Shown one piece after another: positions 29,701-39,600 of a stretch of 64,000 nt of DNA. Position 1 is the first letter of the stretch, and every line of letters begins with the position of its first letter. The stretch comes from JAKPQE01 sp041397845 (lineage in GTDB: Bacteria; Pseudomonadota; Alphaproteobacteria; Rhizobiales; JAKPQE01). A model generated the notes under the pieces. It did no database searches, had not been told where the DNA came from, and saw only the letters and a list, made by a program, of their open reading frames with translations. The stretch covers positions 135,050 to 199,049 of the forward strand of contig JAWKVW010000006.1 in assembly GCA_041397845.1 (NCBI GenBank), in the 5' to 3' direction. A program made the translations under genes and the position numbers.

Positions 29701-30095
29701 GCGGCGGAAGCTGGTTTGGCGAAATCCCAGTTCGGCCGGCCCTCGGCGTCGACCTCGAGGACGATGACCGGATCGACGAGACGCACGCCGGTGACCTCGA
29801 GGCGGCCGGAGAGCATCGGCATCAGCGCGACGCCGACATCGAAGGAGGCAAGGCGGATCATCTCGCCCTCGCCGGCCGGGCCGGAAAGGCTCGCATCGGC
29901 GAGCTCGACGGCAACGCGCGGGAAGATCGAGAAGCTTGCCGGGCCTTTCAGCTCGAGGCGGCGGCCCGTCGCCTCGGCGACCGCGTCGGCGACCCTGGCC
30001 TTGACGAAGCCGGTCTCGACAAAGGCCGGCGCGACGAAGAGCAAACCCGCGACAACCGCAAGGAACGCCGCAACGGCGATGGCAATTCGCTTCAT
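26795..30095 (-). pseudogene. AsmA family protein, one frameshift as read
   Basis: This is an AsmA-type inner-membrane-anchored periplasmic protein of about 1100 residues. AsmA-like proteins form long grooved bridges that carry phospholipids towards the outer membrane. The N terminus MKRIAIAVAAFLAVVAGLLF is the membrane anchor, followed by the AsmA start domain (GRRLELKGPASFSIFPRVAVELADASL). The C-terminal AsmA_2 region is recognisable from AFNDGAVRGINIARLIRG and LTGAGTVDLPAQTLSYRVEP. The frame changes at about 29661-29672 in a Pro/Ala-rich linker; downstream FDPSALWLGRAAIENGTLVY continues normally. Lys/Gly-rich low-complexity linkers are present. A single indel in an error-prone GC tract is the simplest explanation. 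Confidence 0.88.
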
Positions 30096-30206
30096 CGATC
30101 GGTCCTTCCCTTGGCCGGCGCAAGGCCGAACGCCAGCGTCACGCGGCCGAATCGCTCGCGTTTCGGGCCCATGCGCCGGGCATGGTGTCCGAAGCGGGCG
30201 GCAGGC

Positions 30207-30527
30207 TCAACCTGCAAGGCGAAACGCGACGATCAGCCCGGGCAGCGCGAGCACAGCAGTCGCCGCCAGCCAGACGGCGAAGGCGGCGCCATCGGTCCCG
30301 GCGCGGCCGGTCGCCCGCTCGAACAGCGCGGCCGGCACACCGGCAAGCATGATGGTCGCCGTTGACAGCAACAATGAGGCAAGGAGGAAGAGAACCTGCG
30401 GCGAGCCGATGAAGAAGGCCGGCGCCATGACGAGCACGATGCCGATCGCCTGCGGCAGCAGCGGCGAGAAGATGCCGTTGACGATGGCGAGGGCAACTAT
30501 GGCGAAAATGAAGGCTTCGCGGGGCAT
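30207..30527 (-). CDS. Small integral membrane protein of unknown function
   Basis: A 106-residue protein made almost entirely of hydrophobic helices: AFIFAIVALAIVNGIFS, AIGIVLVMAPAFFIGSPQVLF, LLASLLLSTATIMLAGVPA and a last one near 85-103. I do not recognise the family. It begins 12 bases after the stop of the next small membrane gene, and both lie downstream of the symporter, so the two probably form one transcript. Confidence 0.65.
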   Translation of the reverse strand: MPREAFIFAIVALAIVNGIFSPLLPQAIGIVLVMAPAFFIGSPQVLFLLASLLLSTATIMLAGVPAALFERATGRAGTDGAAFAVWLAATAVLALPGLIVAFRLAG

Positions 30528-30539
30528 GGCGTCGTCTCC

Positions 30540-30851
30540 TCAGCCGGCCGCGATCGTCGGGGCAAGGCCGGCCGAGGCAAGGCCGGCAAGAAAGACGAAG
30601 CGGGCGAGAAGCACCCAGAGCGCGGCAAAGAGCACGACAAGGCGCGGTGGCACGGCGCGCGGCGTCAGCGGGGCAACGAGCGCCAGAACCGGGTCGGTCA
30701 GGCGGACGAAAGCGCGGTTGATGTAGTTCGGCGCGTCCGGCGGAAAGAAGAACGAGAGCAGCAGGCGGGCGATGAGCGAATACATCAGCGCTGCCAGCAG
30801 ATAGTTCGGCAGGTGGAAATACCAGCCGGAAAGGAAGGGATTGTCGCCCAA
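30540..30851 (-). CDS. Small membrane protein, possibly YggT-like
   Basis: A 103-residue protein with N-terminal GWYFHLPNYLLAALMYSLIARLL, a conserved-looking FFPPDAPNYINRAFVRLTDP segment, and a C-terminal hydrophobic helix. Its YggT-like pattern (helix, short loop with NxxxR..DP, helix) suggests that family, but the match is weak. The start is TTG (MGDNPFLSG), with GGAGAGG six bases upstream. It is paired with the 106-residue membrane protein that follows. Function unknown. Confidence 0.6.
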   Translation of the reverse strand: MGDNPFLSGWYFHLPNYLLAALMYSLIARLLLSFFFPPDAPNYINRAFVRLTDPVLALVAPLTPRAVPPRLVVLFAALWVLLARFVFLAGLASAGLAPTIAAG

Positions 30852-30896
30852 GGGCCGCCTCTCCGTTTCAGGCCAAAAGCCCGCCTGTGAATGGCG

Positions 30897-30924
30897 ACGG
30901 CGGGACGCCGATGCGCCCCGCCGT
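30897..30924 (-). terminator. Possible terminator/hairpin after the symporter gene
   Basis: ACGGCGGG (30897-30904) and CCCGCCGT (30917-30924) form an 8-bp stem with a 12-base loop, just beyond the symporter stop. No strong U-run follows directly, so it may stabilise the 3' end rather than terminate. Confidence 0.35.
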
Positions 30925-30948
30925 TTGCCGTCCCGTGCCGTGCGGCTC

Positions 30949-32913
30949 TCAGGCCGTCTTTTCCTTCATCACGACGCCGCCGCTCGGCCGGCGGACCTCG
31001 TCGATGAAATCCTGCATCTCCTTCGACGGCGCCGGGGTGACCAGGCTGACGAGGATCATGACGATGAAGCCGACCGGCAGGCCGAAGAGCGCGGCGGAGA
31101 TGTTGTTGACGCCGCCCCACTTGGCGATCGACTGGGCGTATTTGTCGAAGGCGGCGCTCGCGGCGGCCCGGGCGGTCTCGTCGCCGGCAGCGGCGACGGC
31201 CGCCTTCAGCGTTGCGAACTGCTCGGTCGCAAGACCCCACATCTCGACGAAGGCCGGGGCGTAGTAGCGGGTGGCGATCAGGTAGTAGGCGGTGACGGCG
31301 AAGCCGGCGACGATGCCGGCAATGGCGCCGGCGGTCGTCGTGCGCTTCCACCAGACGCCGAGCACAAGCGCCGGGAAATTGCCGGCGGCGGCGAGCGAGA
31401 AGGCCCAGGCGACCATCGAGAGGATGTCGGCCGGCCGGGTCGAGGCGACCCAGGCGGCAAAGACCGCGACAACGACGAGCAGGACGCGGGCGACGACGAG
31501 ACGGCGGCCGGTCGGCGCGTTCGGGTCGACCATCTTGTAGTAGATGTCGTGGCTGAGGGCGTTGGCGATCGCCAGCAGCAGGCCGTCGGCGGTCGACAGC
31601 GAGGCGGCAAGGCCACCGGCGGCGACGAGGCCGGCAATGACATAGGGCAGGCCGGCGATCTCCGGGGTCGAGATGACGATCACGTCATTGTTGATCGACA
31701 GGTCGGGGAAGCGCAGCAGGCCGGTGTTGCCCTCGACACCGGCGCAGGCGGCGCGGACCGCCTCGACGGCATCGGCATTGACGCCGCAGACCTTGACGAG
31801 GCCGAGCTGGCCGTAGGTGTAGATCCACTGCGGCAGGGCATCGAGGCTGGCGCCGATGACGTTCTGGTAGACCTCGAGCTTGGCGAAGGCGGCATAGGCC
31901 GGCGCGGTGAAATAGAGCAGGAAGATGAACAGCAGCGACCAGGCGACGGACTTCCTCGCCTCGCGCACGGACGGCGTCGTGAAATAGCGCATCAGGATAT
32001 GCGGCAGCGACGCGGTGCCGATCATCAGGCAGAGGATGAGGCCGAAGAAGTTCAGCGGATTGTAGGTCGTGAACGGCTCGATGTGCGATTTCAGCTTCTC
32101 GCCGGTGGCAAGGCCGCTCGCCAGCATCTGCTGCTCGAGGCCGGCGATGTCCTGGAGGGCGTGGCCGTACATGAGCTGGGGCACGGGCACGCCGTATTTC
32201 TTGGCCGACAGCCAGATCACCGGGATGAGGTAGGCAACGATGAGCACGATGTACTGGGCGACCTGGGTCCAGGTGACGGCGCGCATGCCGCCGAGCATCG
32301 AGCAAAGGAGGATGCCGAGCAGGCCGACGAAGACGGCGATCTCGAAGGAAATGCCGATGAAGCGCGAGGCGATGATGCCGGTCGCGTAGATCTGCGCCAC
32401 CACATAGGTGAAGGAGCAGCAGAACAGCACGATGATGCCGAGCAGGCGGGCGAAATTGCCGCCATAGCGGGCAGCGAGGAAGTCGGGCACGGTATAGGCG
32501 CCGAACTTGCGCAGATATGGCGCGACGAGCACCGCGACGAGGACATAGCCGCCGGTCCAGCCCAGAACGAAGGCAAGGCCGTCATAGCCGAGGGCATAGA
32601 GCGTGCCGGCCATGCCGACAAAAGAGGCACCGGACATCCAGTCGGCGCCGGTCGCCATGCCATTGTAAAAAGCAGGTACCCGTCGGCCGGCGACATAGTA
32701 CTCGCTGACCTGCATGGTGCGCGAGAGAATGCCGATGCCGGCATAGACGGCGATCGTGAAGAAGACGAACAGATAGCCGATGATCCGGTTCGGCAGGCCA
32801 AGCTGTTCGAGAATCGCCAGAAGAACGACAAAGGCGGCAAAGCCGCCGGTGTAGAGGCCATAGACCTTGCCGAGATTGGCGGTGAAGTCGGAACCGTCGT
32901 GCCGCGATGCCAT
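30949..32913 (-). CDS. Sodium:solute symporter, probable acetate/monocarboxylate permease
   Basis: A 654-residue inner-membrane carrier of the SSS family, close to the VC_2705/ActP-like subgroup that pairs with a DUF4212 subunit. Around fourteen helices are visible; SEYYVAGRRVPAFYNGMATG and ADWMSGASFVGMAG are the classical SSS helix-2/3 region, and GGLAASLSTADGLLLAIANA forms the sodium-site helix. It carries a large insert (about residues 380-420) with two cysteines. The DUF4212 gene is 12 bases upstream, and a divergent LuxR-type regulator lies beyond it, which supports acetate uptake. The substrate assignment is an inference. Confidence 0.9.
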   Translation of the reverse strand: MASRHDGSDFTANLGKVYGLYTGGFAAFVVLLAILEQLGLPNRIIGYLFVFFTIAVYAGIGILSRTMQVSEYYVAGRRVPAFYNGMATGADWMSGASFVGMAGTLYALGYDGLAFVLGWTGGYVLVAVLVAPYLRKFGAYTVPDFLAARYGGNFARLLGIIVLFCCSFTYVVAQIYATGIIASRFIGISFEIAVFVGLLGILLCSMLGGMRAVTWTQVAQYIVLIVAYLIPVIWLSAKKYGVPVPQLMYGHALQDIAGLEQQMLASGLATGEKLKSHIEPFTTYNPLNFFGLILCLMIGTASLPHILMRYFTTPSVREARKSVAWSLLFIFLLYFTAPAYAAFAKLEVYQNVIGASLDALPQWIYTYGQLGLVKVCGVNADAVEAVRAACAGVEGNTGLLRFPDLSINNDVIVISTPEIAGLPYVIAGLVAAGGLAASLSTADGLLLAIANALSHDIYYKMVDPNAPTGRRLVVARVLLVVVAVFAAWVASTRPADILSMVAWAFSLAAAGNFPALVLGVWWKRTTTAGAIAGIVAGFAVTAYYLIATRYYAPAFVEMWGLATEQFATLKAAVAAAGDETARAAASAAFDKYAQSIAKWGGVNNISAALFGLPVGFIVMILVSLVTPAPSKEMQDFIDEVRRPSGGVVMKEKTA

Positions 32914-32925
32914 GAACGCCTCTCC

Positions 32926-33180
32926 TCAGTCTTCGGCGACGCCGTGGTCGCGGTCGATGGCGTCCTGGCGGCCGGCGAACCAGAACAGCATCACCACGAA
33001 GACGATCAGGGACCCCTGGGCGGCCATGTAGAAGCCCAGCGGGAAACCGAAAATCACGATCGCGTTCAAGGCTTTGACGAAGAAATGGATGAAGAAGCTG
33101 AAGACCGCCCAGATCACCAGCATGGTGATCATGAGGTTGCGGGTCTTGCCCCACCAGGCAACTTCCCGGTCACTCGCCAT
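32926..33180 (-). CDS. DUF4212 small subunit of the symporter
   Basis: An 84-residue, two-helix membrane protein of the DUF4212 family (ITMLVIWAVFSFFIHFFV and GFYMAAQGSLIVFVVMLFWF). Such genes are found directly before VC_2705-type sodium:solute symporters and are thought to be their accessory subunit. The start is the ATG of MASDREVAWWGKTR; it ends 12 bases before the symporter start, indicating one operon. Confidence 0.9.
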   Translation of the reverse strand: MASDREVAWWGKTRNLMITMLVIWAVFSFFIHFFVKALNAIVIFGFPLGFYMAAQGSLIVFVVMLFWFAGRQDAIDRDHGVAED

Positions 33181-33657
33181 ATGCAGTCCCTCCCTTGGGC
33201 GCCGGCCGTCTTCGCCGCCGGTCGCCGGGCACCGCGTGCGGTGCCCCTCGTCGCTGTCGCCTGCCGGGGTGGTGTCCTGTTCGCCGCCCCGCCCCGGCCG
33301 CAGCGCGAACCCTAGCATCAAACGATGGCTTGGCAACATCGTTGCCGGCGCGCCCGATCCGGCCGGACGCAGGATGCTCTTCGCTATGCTGCGCTGCAGC
33401 AGACAAGACTGACGTCATATTCGAGGTATTTTTCGTCACAGAAACGAATGCTTCCGCTTTACATTGCGATCTTCTTTGTACCGAAATCCAGACACAAGCA
33501 GTTTCCGGACACGAGGAATGCCGCCGGCGAAAAAACAAATTTCGATTTTCCGACAATTCGTCAAAGGACTTGCGCGGCGTGCGCGGTCTGACAATAATTC
33601 AGAAAAGGCTGCGTGAGCCACAGGGCATCACTATTCGCACCGGGGGGTCGGATAGTC
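33181..33657. promoter_or_regulatory. Divergent control region between symporter and response regulator
   Basis: These 477 bases hold no gene and the right half is notably AT-rich. On the + strand a likely promoter for the regulator is TTGCGC (33570-33575), 17 bases, AATAAT (33593-33598). A full 8-bp palindrome TGACGTCA is near 33411, on the symporter side. No convincing minus-strand promoter was fixed. Confidence 0.4.
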
Positions 33658-34377
33658 ATGGCTCATGCCGAAATAATGTGCGGGAAAGGGATGAACGTGC
33701 CGGGTGAGTCTGGGTCTGCCTACCGTTTTGTCATTGCCGACGACCATCCGCTGTTCCGTGGTGCGCTGCGGCAAACGCTGGAAGGCATGTTCGAGGGTGT
33801 GGAAATCCTCGAGGCCGGGGCGCTCGACGAGGTTTCGGGCAAGCTCGAGCGCGACGCCAATGTCGACCTCGTCCTGCTCGACCTGTCGATGCCGGGCGTT
33901 CGCGGCTTTTCCGGCCTGATGTTCCTGCGGGCGCAATATCCGTCCGTCCCGGTCATCGTCGTCTCGGCGACGGAAGACCCGGCGGCGATCCGGCGCTGCA
34001 TGGAGTTCGGCGCCTCGGGCTTCATTCCGAAGTCGCTCGGCATCGAGGCGATCCGCACGGCGATCTCGGCGGTGCTGGCCGGCGGCGTGTGGACGCCGCC
34101 CGATGTCGACCTCGGCGCCAGCGAGGATGACGAGCTGACGGCGCTCGTCGGTCGCCTGTCGACACTGACGCCGCAGCAGGTGCGGGTGCTGATGATGCTG
34201 TCGGAAGGCCTGCTCAACAAGCAGATCGCCTATGAGCTCGGCGTCTCGGAGGCAACCGTCAAGGCGCATGTCTCGGCGATCCTGCAGAAACTCAGCGTCG
34301 AGAGCCGCACCCAGGCGGTGATCGCGGCGAGCCGCATCGAGGCTGGCCAGTGGCAGGCAGTGTTGCCGGACGCCTGA
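33658..34377 (+). CDS. LuxR-family response regulator, CrbR/ErdR-like
   Basis: A two-component response regulator of about 239 residues. The receiver domain starts at YRFVIADDHPLFRGALRQTL, with the phospho-acceptor aspartate in VDLVLLDLSMPGVRGF and the KS lysine in GFIPKS. The LuxR/NarL helix-turn-helix is LTPQQVRVLMMLSEGLLNKQ through VSEATVKAHVSAILQKL. No histidine kinase is adjacent. Divergent position to an acetate-type symporter recalls CrbR/ErdR/MxtR systems that control acetate use. Start choice is uncertain: ATG 33658, ATG 33691, or GTG 33697, which best fits the GGGAAAGGG site. Confidence 0.85.
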   Translation: MAHAEIMCGKGMNVPGESGSAYRFVIADDHPLFRGALRQTLEGMFEGVEILEAGALDEVSGKLERDANVDLVLLDLSMPGVRGFSGLMFLRAQYPSVPVIVVSATEDPAAIRRCMEFGASGFIPKSLGIEAIRTAISAVLAGGVWTPPDVDLGASEDDELTALVGRLSTLTPQQVRVLMMLSEGLLNKQIAYELGVSEATVKAHVSAILQKLSVESRTQAVIAASRIEAGQWQAVLPDA

Positions 34378-34403
34378 GCCTCGCGCAGCGGCAAAATTCC
34401 TGA

Positions 34404-34432
34404 GAAAGCCGGTGGTTTCCGCCGGCTTTTTT
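34404..34432 (+). terminator. Intrinsic terminator of the response regulator gene
   Basis: AAAGCCGG (34405-34412) pairs with CCGGCTTT (34422-34429), ending in a run of six T. It lies between the regulator stop and the convergent pbpC stop, and reads equally well as a terminator for pbpC. Confidence 0.8.
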
Positions 34433-34452
34433 CGTTGCCGTTCCCTTTCTGG

Positions 34453-36591
34453 CTACTCGATGCGTACTGTGGCACCGGCGACGACGCCATCGGCATCGAT
34501 GACCGAGAGGTGGGCAAAGCCCGGCCCGTCAGGCGCCCAGCTCGCCTCGCGGCGATGTGGCGAGGAGGCGACCGGCCGGCCATTGACCATGAAGGTGAGC
34601 GGCAGGCGGCCACCGGCGGCCTTCAGTGCCAGCGGGCTCGGCGCCGAGGGCGCTCCCGTTGCGCCAAGATCGACGGCGGCGCCATCGGGCGGGAAGGCAA
34701 TGGCGAGCGGCGCATCGGCGCCGTCGGGCGCGGAGGCAAGGATGCCGGCGCCGCGATAGTGGCGCAGCGGCGGCGGCAGTTCGGCGGTTCCGGCAACGAG
34801 GGCGCCGGCGGGCCGGCGGGCCAGGAGCCCGGTCGCGCCGCCGAGACGGGAGAAGGCATCGAAGAGCACCGGGGCGGCGGCGACGCGGCCGACGAGGCCG
34901 GGCACCGGCGCGCCATCGGGCCGGCCGACCCAGACGGCGACGGTATGGTGGCTGTCGAAGCCGACCGACCAGGCATCGCGATAGCCGTAGGACGTGCCGG
35001 TCTTGTAGGCGAGAAGCCCGCCGGCGGCATTGTTCGGCGGCGGCGCGCCGGCAAGGATGTCGGCGACGTACCAGTCGGCGACCTTGCCGAGCAGCGGCCG
35101 GGCGATCGGCACGTTCGGGCGCTCGCCGGCGGCCTCGACGACCAGCGGCATGACCGAGCCGCCTCGCGCCAGCGCGGCGTAGAGCCTGGCGAGATCGGCA
35201 AGCCGCAGCCCGACCCCGCCGAGACCTACAGCGAGGTTCGGCCCCACGGACGGCGGCAGCTTCATGTCGACGCCGACCTCGCGGAAGCGGGCAAAGAGGC
35301 GGTCTGGACCTATCGCCTCGAGCAGGGAAACGGCCGGAACGTTGAGGGAGAGCTGGAGGGCCTGGCGAACCGTGACCGTGCCCTGGAAGGTTTCCTCGAA
35401 ATTCTCCGGCCGATAGGCGCCGAAGCGGGTCGGCCGGTCCTCGATGAGGGTCTCGGGATGGACGATGCCCTCCTCGAAGGCGAGGCCGTAGATGAACGGC
35501 TTCAGGGTCGAGCCGGGCGAGCGCACGGCCCGGGTCATGTCTACCTGCCCGGCTCTGGCCATGTCGAGATAGCCGGCCGAGCCGACATGGGCGCGCACGG
35601 CGCCGGTCTCGTTGTCGACGACGAGGATCGCGGCCGAGAGCCTGCGGCCGAGCAGGCGGGCCCGGTCGGCGGCAAGCTGCTCGAGGCTTTCCTGCAGCGG
35701 CCGGTCGATGGTCAGGCGATGGACCTTCAGGTCCGGCACGGCGGCAACGACATCCTCGGCGAGGTGCGCGGCGATCATCGGCACCGGCTGGCGGGCGGTC
35801 GGCACGTTGCGCTCGCGGGCGGCAAAGGCGGCGGCCGGCGTGACAACCCCGGCGCCGACCATGCGATCGAGGACGCGGTCGCGGGCAGCCCGGGCGACAG
35901 AGGCGGCGCGGTCGGGCCGGCGCCGCTCCGGCGACTGCGGCAGGGCGACGAGCAGGGCCGCCTCGGCCAGCGACAGGCGGCGCGGCTCCTTGCCGAAATA
36001 GGCGATCGAGGCAGCGCGGACGCCCTCGAGATTGCCGCCATAGGGGGCAAGCGTCAGGTAGGCGGCAAGGATCTCGTCCTTGCTCAGGCGGCGCTCGATC
36101 TCGACGGCGCGGACCGCCTCGACGAGCTTGCCGGCAAAGGAGCGCTCGGCATGCGGCTCGAGCAGGCGGGCAAGCTGCATGGTGATGGTCGAGGCGCCGG
36201 AGACGATGCGGCCGTTGACGGCGAGCTGCCAGGCGGCGCGGGCAACGGCCCTTGGGTCGACGCCGTGATGGTCGCGGAAGCGCCTGTCCTCATAGGCAAT
36301 GAGCATGTCGAGGAAGCGGGTATCGACCTCGGCGAGTTCGACCGGCAGGCGCCAGCGGCCGGTATGGGTGGTGAACGGCCTCAGCAGCGCGCCGTTGCGA
36401 TCGACGACGAGGGTCGAGACATCTTGCAAGGGCGAGAAGTCGGGCGGGCCGATGCGCGAGACGAAAACGGCAAGGCTGCCGCCGGCAAGGGCGGTCGCCG
36501 CCAGGGCGGCGGCAAGGCCATAGGCGGCGAGCCGGCGCCATCCTGGCGCAGGCCGCCGCCCGGCATTCCTTTCCGCAGCCGTCGCGGACAT
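34453..36591 (-). CDS. pbpC: Penicillin-binding protein 1C
   Basis: A 712-residue bifunctional murein synthase. After a cytoplasmic Arg/Pro-rich start and one membrane helix comes the glycosyltransferase domain with AYEDRRFRDHHGVDP (catalytic Glu near residue 100). The transpeptidase domain has the SxxK nucleophile in SPGSTLKPFIYG near 360, SLN in LQLSLNVPA, and KTGTSYGYRDAW near 533. A C-terminal PbpC-specific beta domain ends the protein. It is encoded 9 bases after the alpha-2-macroglobulin gene, the usual partnership, with which it is believed to cooperate in envelope repair or defence against proteases. Confidence 0.95.
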   Translation of the reverse strand: MSATAAERNAGRRPAPGWRRLAAYGLAAALAATALAGGSLAVFVSRIGPPDFSPLQDVSTLVVDRNGALLRPFTTHTGRWRLPVELAEVDTRFLDMLIAYEDRRFRDHHGVDPRAVARAAWQLAVNGRIVSGASTITMQLARLLEPHAERSFAGKLVEAVRAVEIERRLSKDEILAAYLTLAPYGGNLEGVRAASIAYFGKEPRRLSLAEAALLVALPQSPERRRPDRAASVARAARDRVLDRMVGAGVVTPAAAFAARERNVPTARQPVPMIAAHLAEDVVAAVPDLKVHRLTIDRPLQESLEQLAADRARLLGRRLSAAILVVDNETGAVRAHVGSAGYLDMARAGQVDMTRAVRSPGSTLKPFIYGLAFEEGIVHPETLIEDRPTRFGAYRPENFEETFQGTVTVRQALQLSLNVPAVSLLEAIGPDRLFARFREVGVDMKLPPSVGPNLAVGLGGVGLRLADLARLYAALARGGSVMPLVVEAAGERPNVPIARPLLGKVADWYVADILAGAPPPNNAAGGLLAYKTGTSYGYRDAWSVGFDSHHTVAVWVGRPDGAPVPGLVGRVAAAPVLFDAFSRLGGATGLLARRPAGALVAGTAELPPPLRHYRGAGILASAPDGADAPLAIAFPPDGAAVDLGATGAPSAPSPLALKAAGGRLPLTFMVNGRPVASSPHRREASWAPDGPGFAHLSVIDADGVVAGATVRIE

Positions 36592-36600
36592 CCGGTCCTC

Positions 36601-39600
36601 CTACTTCGCCGCCTCGACCTCGACCGTCTCGGGGCCGGTGCGGGCGAAGCGATGCGGCCGATACATATCCTCGACGGTCGCCGCCGGCCGGACATAGGTG
36701 CCCGGCGTCACGGCCCGGACCATGTAGGCGATCGTGAAGGACGGGCTGCCGCCGCTGGTCTGGTCAATCGAGGCGACGAACCGGTCATCCCGGAACTCGA
36801 CATGATCCGGCTGGGTGTCCCCGGTCAGCCAGGGAAGGCTGGCGAGGTCGGCCGAGGTGACGAGGCGGGGATTGTCGATCTCGAAGCCGGCCGGCAGGCG
36901 GTCGACGACGAGGATGCGGCCGGGCTCGGGATCGGGCTGCTCGATGCGCAGGGCAATCAGCAGCCGGGTGTTCTGGGCAACGGTCGCGGGATCGACCTCC
37001 TCGCCCTCGAGGGTGAAGGCCTGCCGTTCGATGCTGAAGCCTTCGCTCGCGGCATCTTCCGGCGTCGTCGGCGCGCCGGTCACGGTGATGACCGCCGGAA
37101 CCTCGGTCTCGCCGTCATTGCCGACGGTGAGATCGCCGCCATCGAGCGCGGCGGCGTCGAAGCGCCCGACATAGGTCCCTTCATGGGCAGCGCCGGCGAC
37201 CGTCAGCCGGGCCTTGGCGCCCTCGGTCATCAGGGCGTTGGCGGCGAGCACCAGCCATGCCTGTTCCTGGGTGCTGGTGCCGGGGCGATCGGTGCCGAGC
37301 GCGTCGAGGGCCGAGGCGAGCGCCGGAACCGCTTCCGGGGCCGAACCGGTCTCGGCGGCCAGTGCCAGCGTTGCGGCGCCATCGCGCAGGAGCGAGCCGT
37401 AGTCGGCGCGATAGCCCTCCTCCGCGCCCTCGTTATAGAAGGCGAGCGCCGAGCCGAAGGCGGCCTCGGCGCGGGTCTTGTCGCCGATCATCGCCAGCGC
37501 GGCGCCGATCTGCGCCCTTGCGAGCGGCGAGCCGAAATCCTCGATCTTGGTATCGGCGAAATAGCGCAGATCGCCGACCGGGGCGCGGCCGTTGCGGGCA
37601 AGGACGTAGAGGGCGTAGGCGATATCCTGGCCGCCGCCGTCCTCGATCTCGCCGGAATAGGAAACGGCGTTGCGCAGATGATCGAGGGCGATGGTGAAGG
37701 CGCCATCGGGCACCTTGAAGCCGCGCTCGCGGGCCCGCGTCAGGAAATCGGTGACGTAGGCGTCGAGCCAGAGATCCGCGCCGCCCGGACCCCAACGGCC
37801 GAAGGAGCCGTTCGAGCCTTCCTTGGCAAGGACGCGGGCGATGGCGCCATCGACCGTCTCGCGCGGGTCGGTCTCGGTGAGGCCGGCGGTTGCCGCCAGA
37901 TCGGCGACATAGAGCAGCGGCATCGCGCGGCTGGTGATCTGCTCGGCGCAGCCATAGGGATAGCGGTCGAGCGCGGCCAGCAGCGCCGGCAGGTCGAGCG
38001 TTGCGCCCGGACCGACGGCGAGCGACACCGAGCCGGTGCCCGAGACGAGATCGGCAAGGAGGTCGGCGCTGACGGTCAGGCTGCCGCCCGGTGCGATCGA
38101 CTGCACCATGCGGCGGCTGGTGACGGCCGTCGCCGGCCGCAGCCCGAGCGCGTAGGAGCGCTCGATGCGCAGCCCGTCCGGCCCCTCGAGGGTGGCCGAC
38201 AGGGTTGCCATGCCGACGCCGGTTGCCGCGAGCGGCACGTTGATCGCGGTCTTCTCGCCGGCCTTCAGCGCCAGGGACTGTTCGGCGGCGATGTCGCCGA
38301 GGGCGAGCGGCCCGTCGGTCGCCAGCGTCAGGCTGTAGTCACCGGCGACGCCGTCGGCGTTGTCGATATCGAGACGGACGCGCGACAGATCGCCGGCGGC
38401 GAGGAAGCGCGGCGCGCTGGCAAGGACGACGACAGGATCGCGGACGATGACGTCGGCGGCGGAGTGGCCGATCTTGTCGAGACTCCAGGCCTCGGCCATC
38501 ACGCGCACGGTGCCGGCAAAGGCGGGCAGCTCGAATTCGACGCTGGCCGTGCCGGTGTCGTCGACGGTGACGATGCCGGAATAAAGGGCAAGCGGGGCCT
38601 GTGCCGGCGGGCTGCCCTGAAGCTGGGCCTCAGGCAGGGAATCGCCGCCCGAGCGGATCGAGCCGCGCGGCGCCTGCATGCCGTCGATAAGGCCGCCGTA
38701 GAGGTCGCGGAGCTCGGCGGAGAGCGCCCGCTGGGCGTAGTACCACTCCTCCGGGGCCGGCGCCTTGTAGCCGGTCAGATTGAGGATGCCGACATCGACC
38801 GCGGCGACGACGACGTTCGCCTTCTCGCCGGCGGCAAGGCCGTCGAGCTTGACCGGCAGGACGAGGGTTTCCATCGGCCGGGCAACGGCCGGGGCCTCGA
38901 GACCGACGCCGAGGGTGCGGCCGGCGGTATCGACCTTCAGCCAGGCAAGGCCGACGGCGCGGCCGGGCATGCGCTTTGCCTCGACGTCGAGCGGCCGGTA
39001 GAGCATGGCCGTCACGTAGGCGCCGGGGGTCCAGGCGGCATCGACCGGGATTTCGACGGTCGTGCCCTCGGCCGGAACGTCGACGGTCTTCAGCGTCTCG
39101 ACGCCCTCGCCGATGACGGCGACAACGGCCTTGCCGGCAAAGCGCGGCGCGATGTTGAGACGGGCAGTCTCGCCCGCGGCATAGCTTTCCTTGTCGAGGG
39201 CGACCTCGAGCACATCCGGGGAATCGGCCGAGGCGGCGGGCTGCCAGCCGACATCGAAGCCATAGCTGGCGACCGGGCCGGCGGGGTCGGGGCTCGACAC
39301 GTCGAGGCGATAGCTGCCCCAGTCGACCTTGGCGGCAATGTGACCGGCGTCCGCAGTGCCGACCTCGATCGTGCCGTCGGCGACGCGGGTCGTATAGGAG
39401 ACCTTCTCGAAGTCCCAGCCGCCCCAGCGGCTGTACCACTGATAGCGGGTCTCGATGCGGACGAGATCCCATTTGAGGCCGGCAAGCGACAGGCGCTCGC
39501 CGTTTTCGGCGATGGCGATGACGTCGAACTCGGCGGTCTCGCCTTCACCGATACTGTCGCCGGCAAAGCCCGGCCGGATGCCGATCGCCGGACCGGTCGC

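Noticed and set aside
26927..29767. A 946-codon + strand frame opposite the AsmA gene
   Set aside because: Gly/Glu/Ala-rich antisense of a well-defined protein; not a gene.
30841..33315. An 824-codon + strand frame opposite the symporter
   Set aside because: Antisense of a clear membrane protein; its composition (His/Asp/Glu/Gly-rich) is what antisense of hydrophobic GC-rich codons gives.
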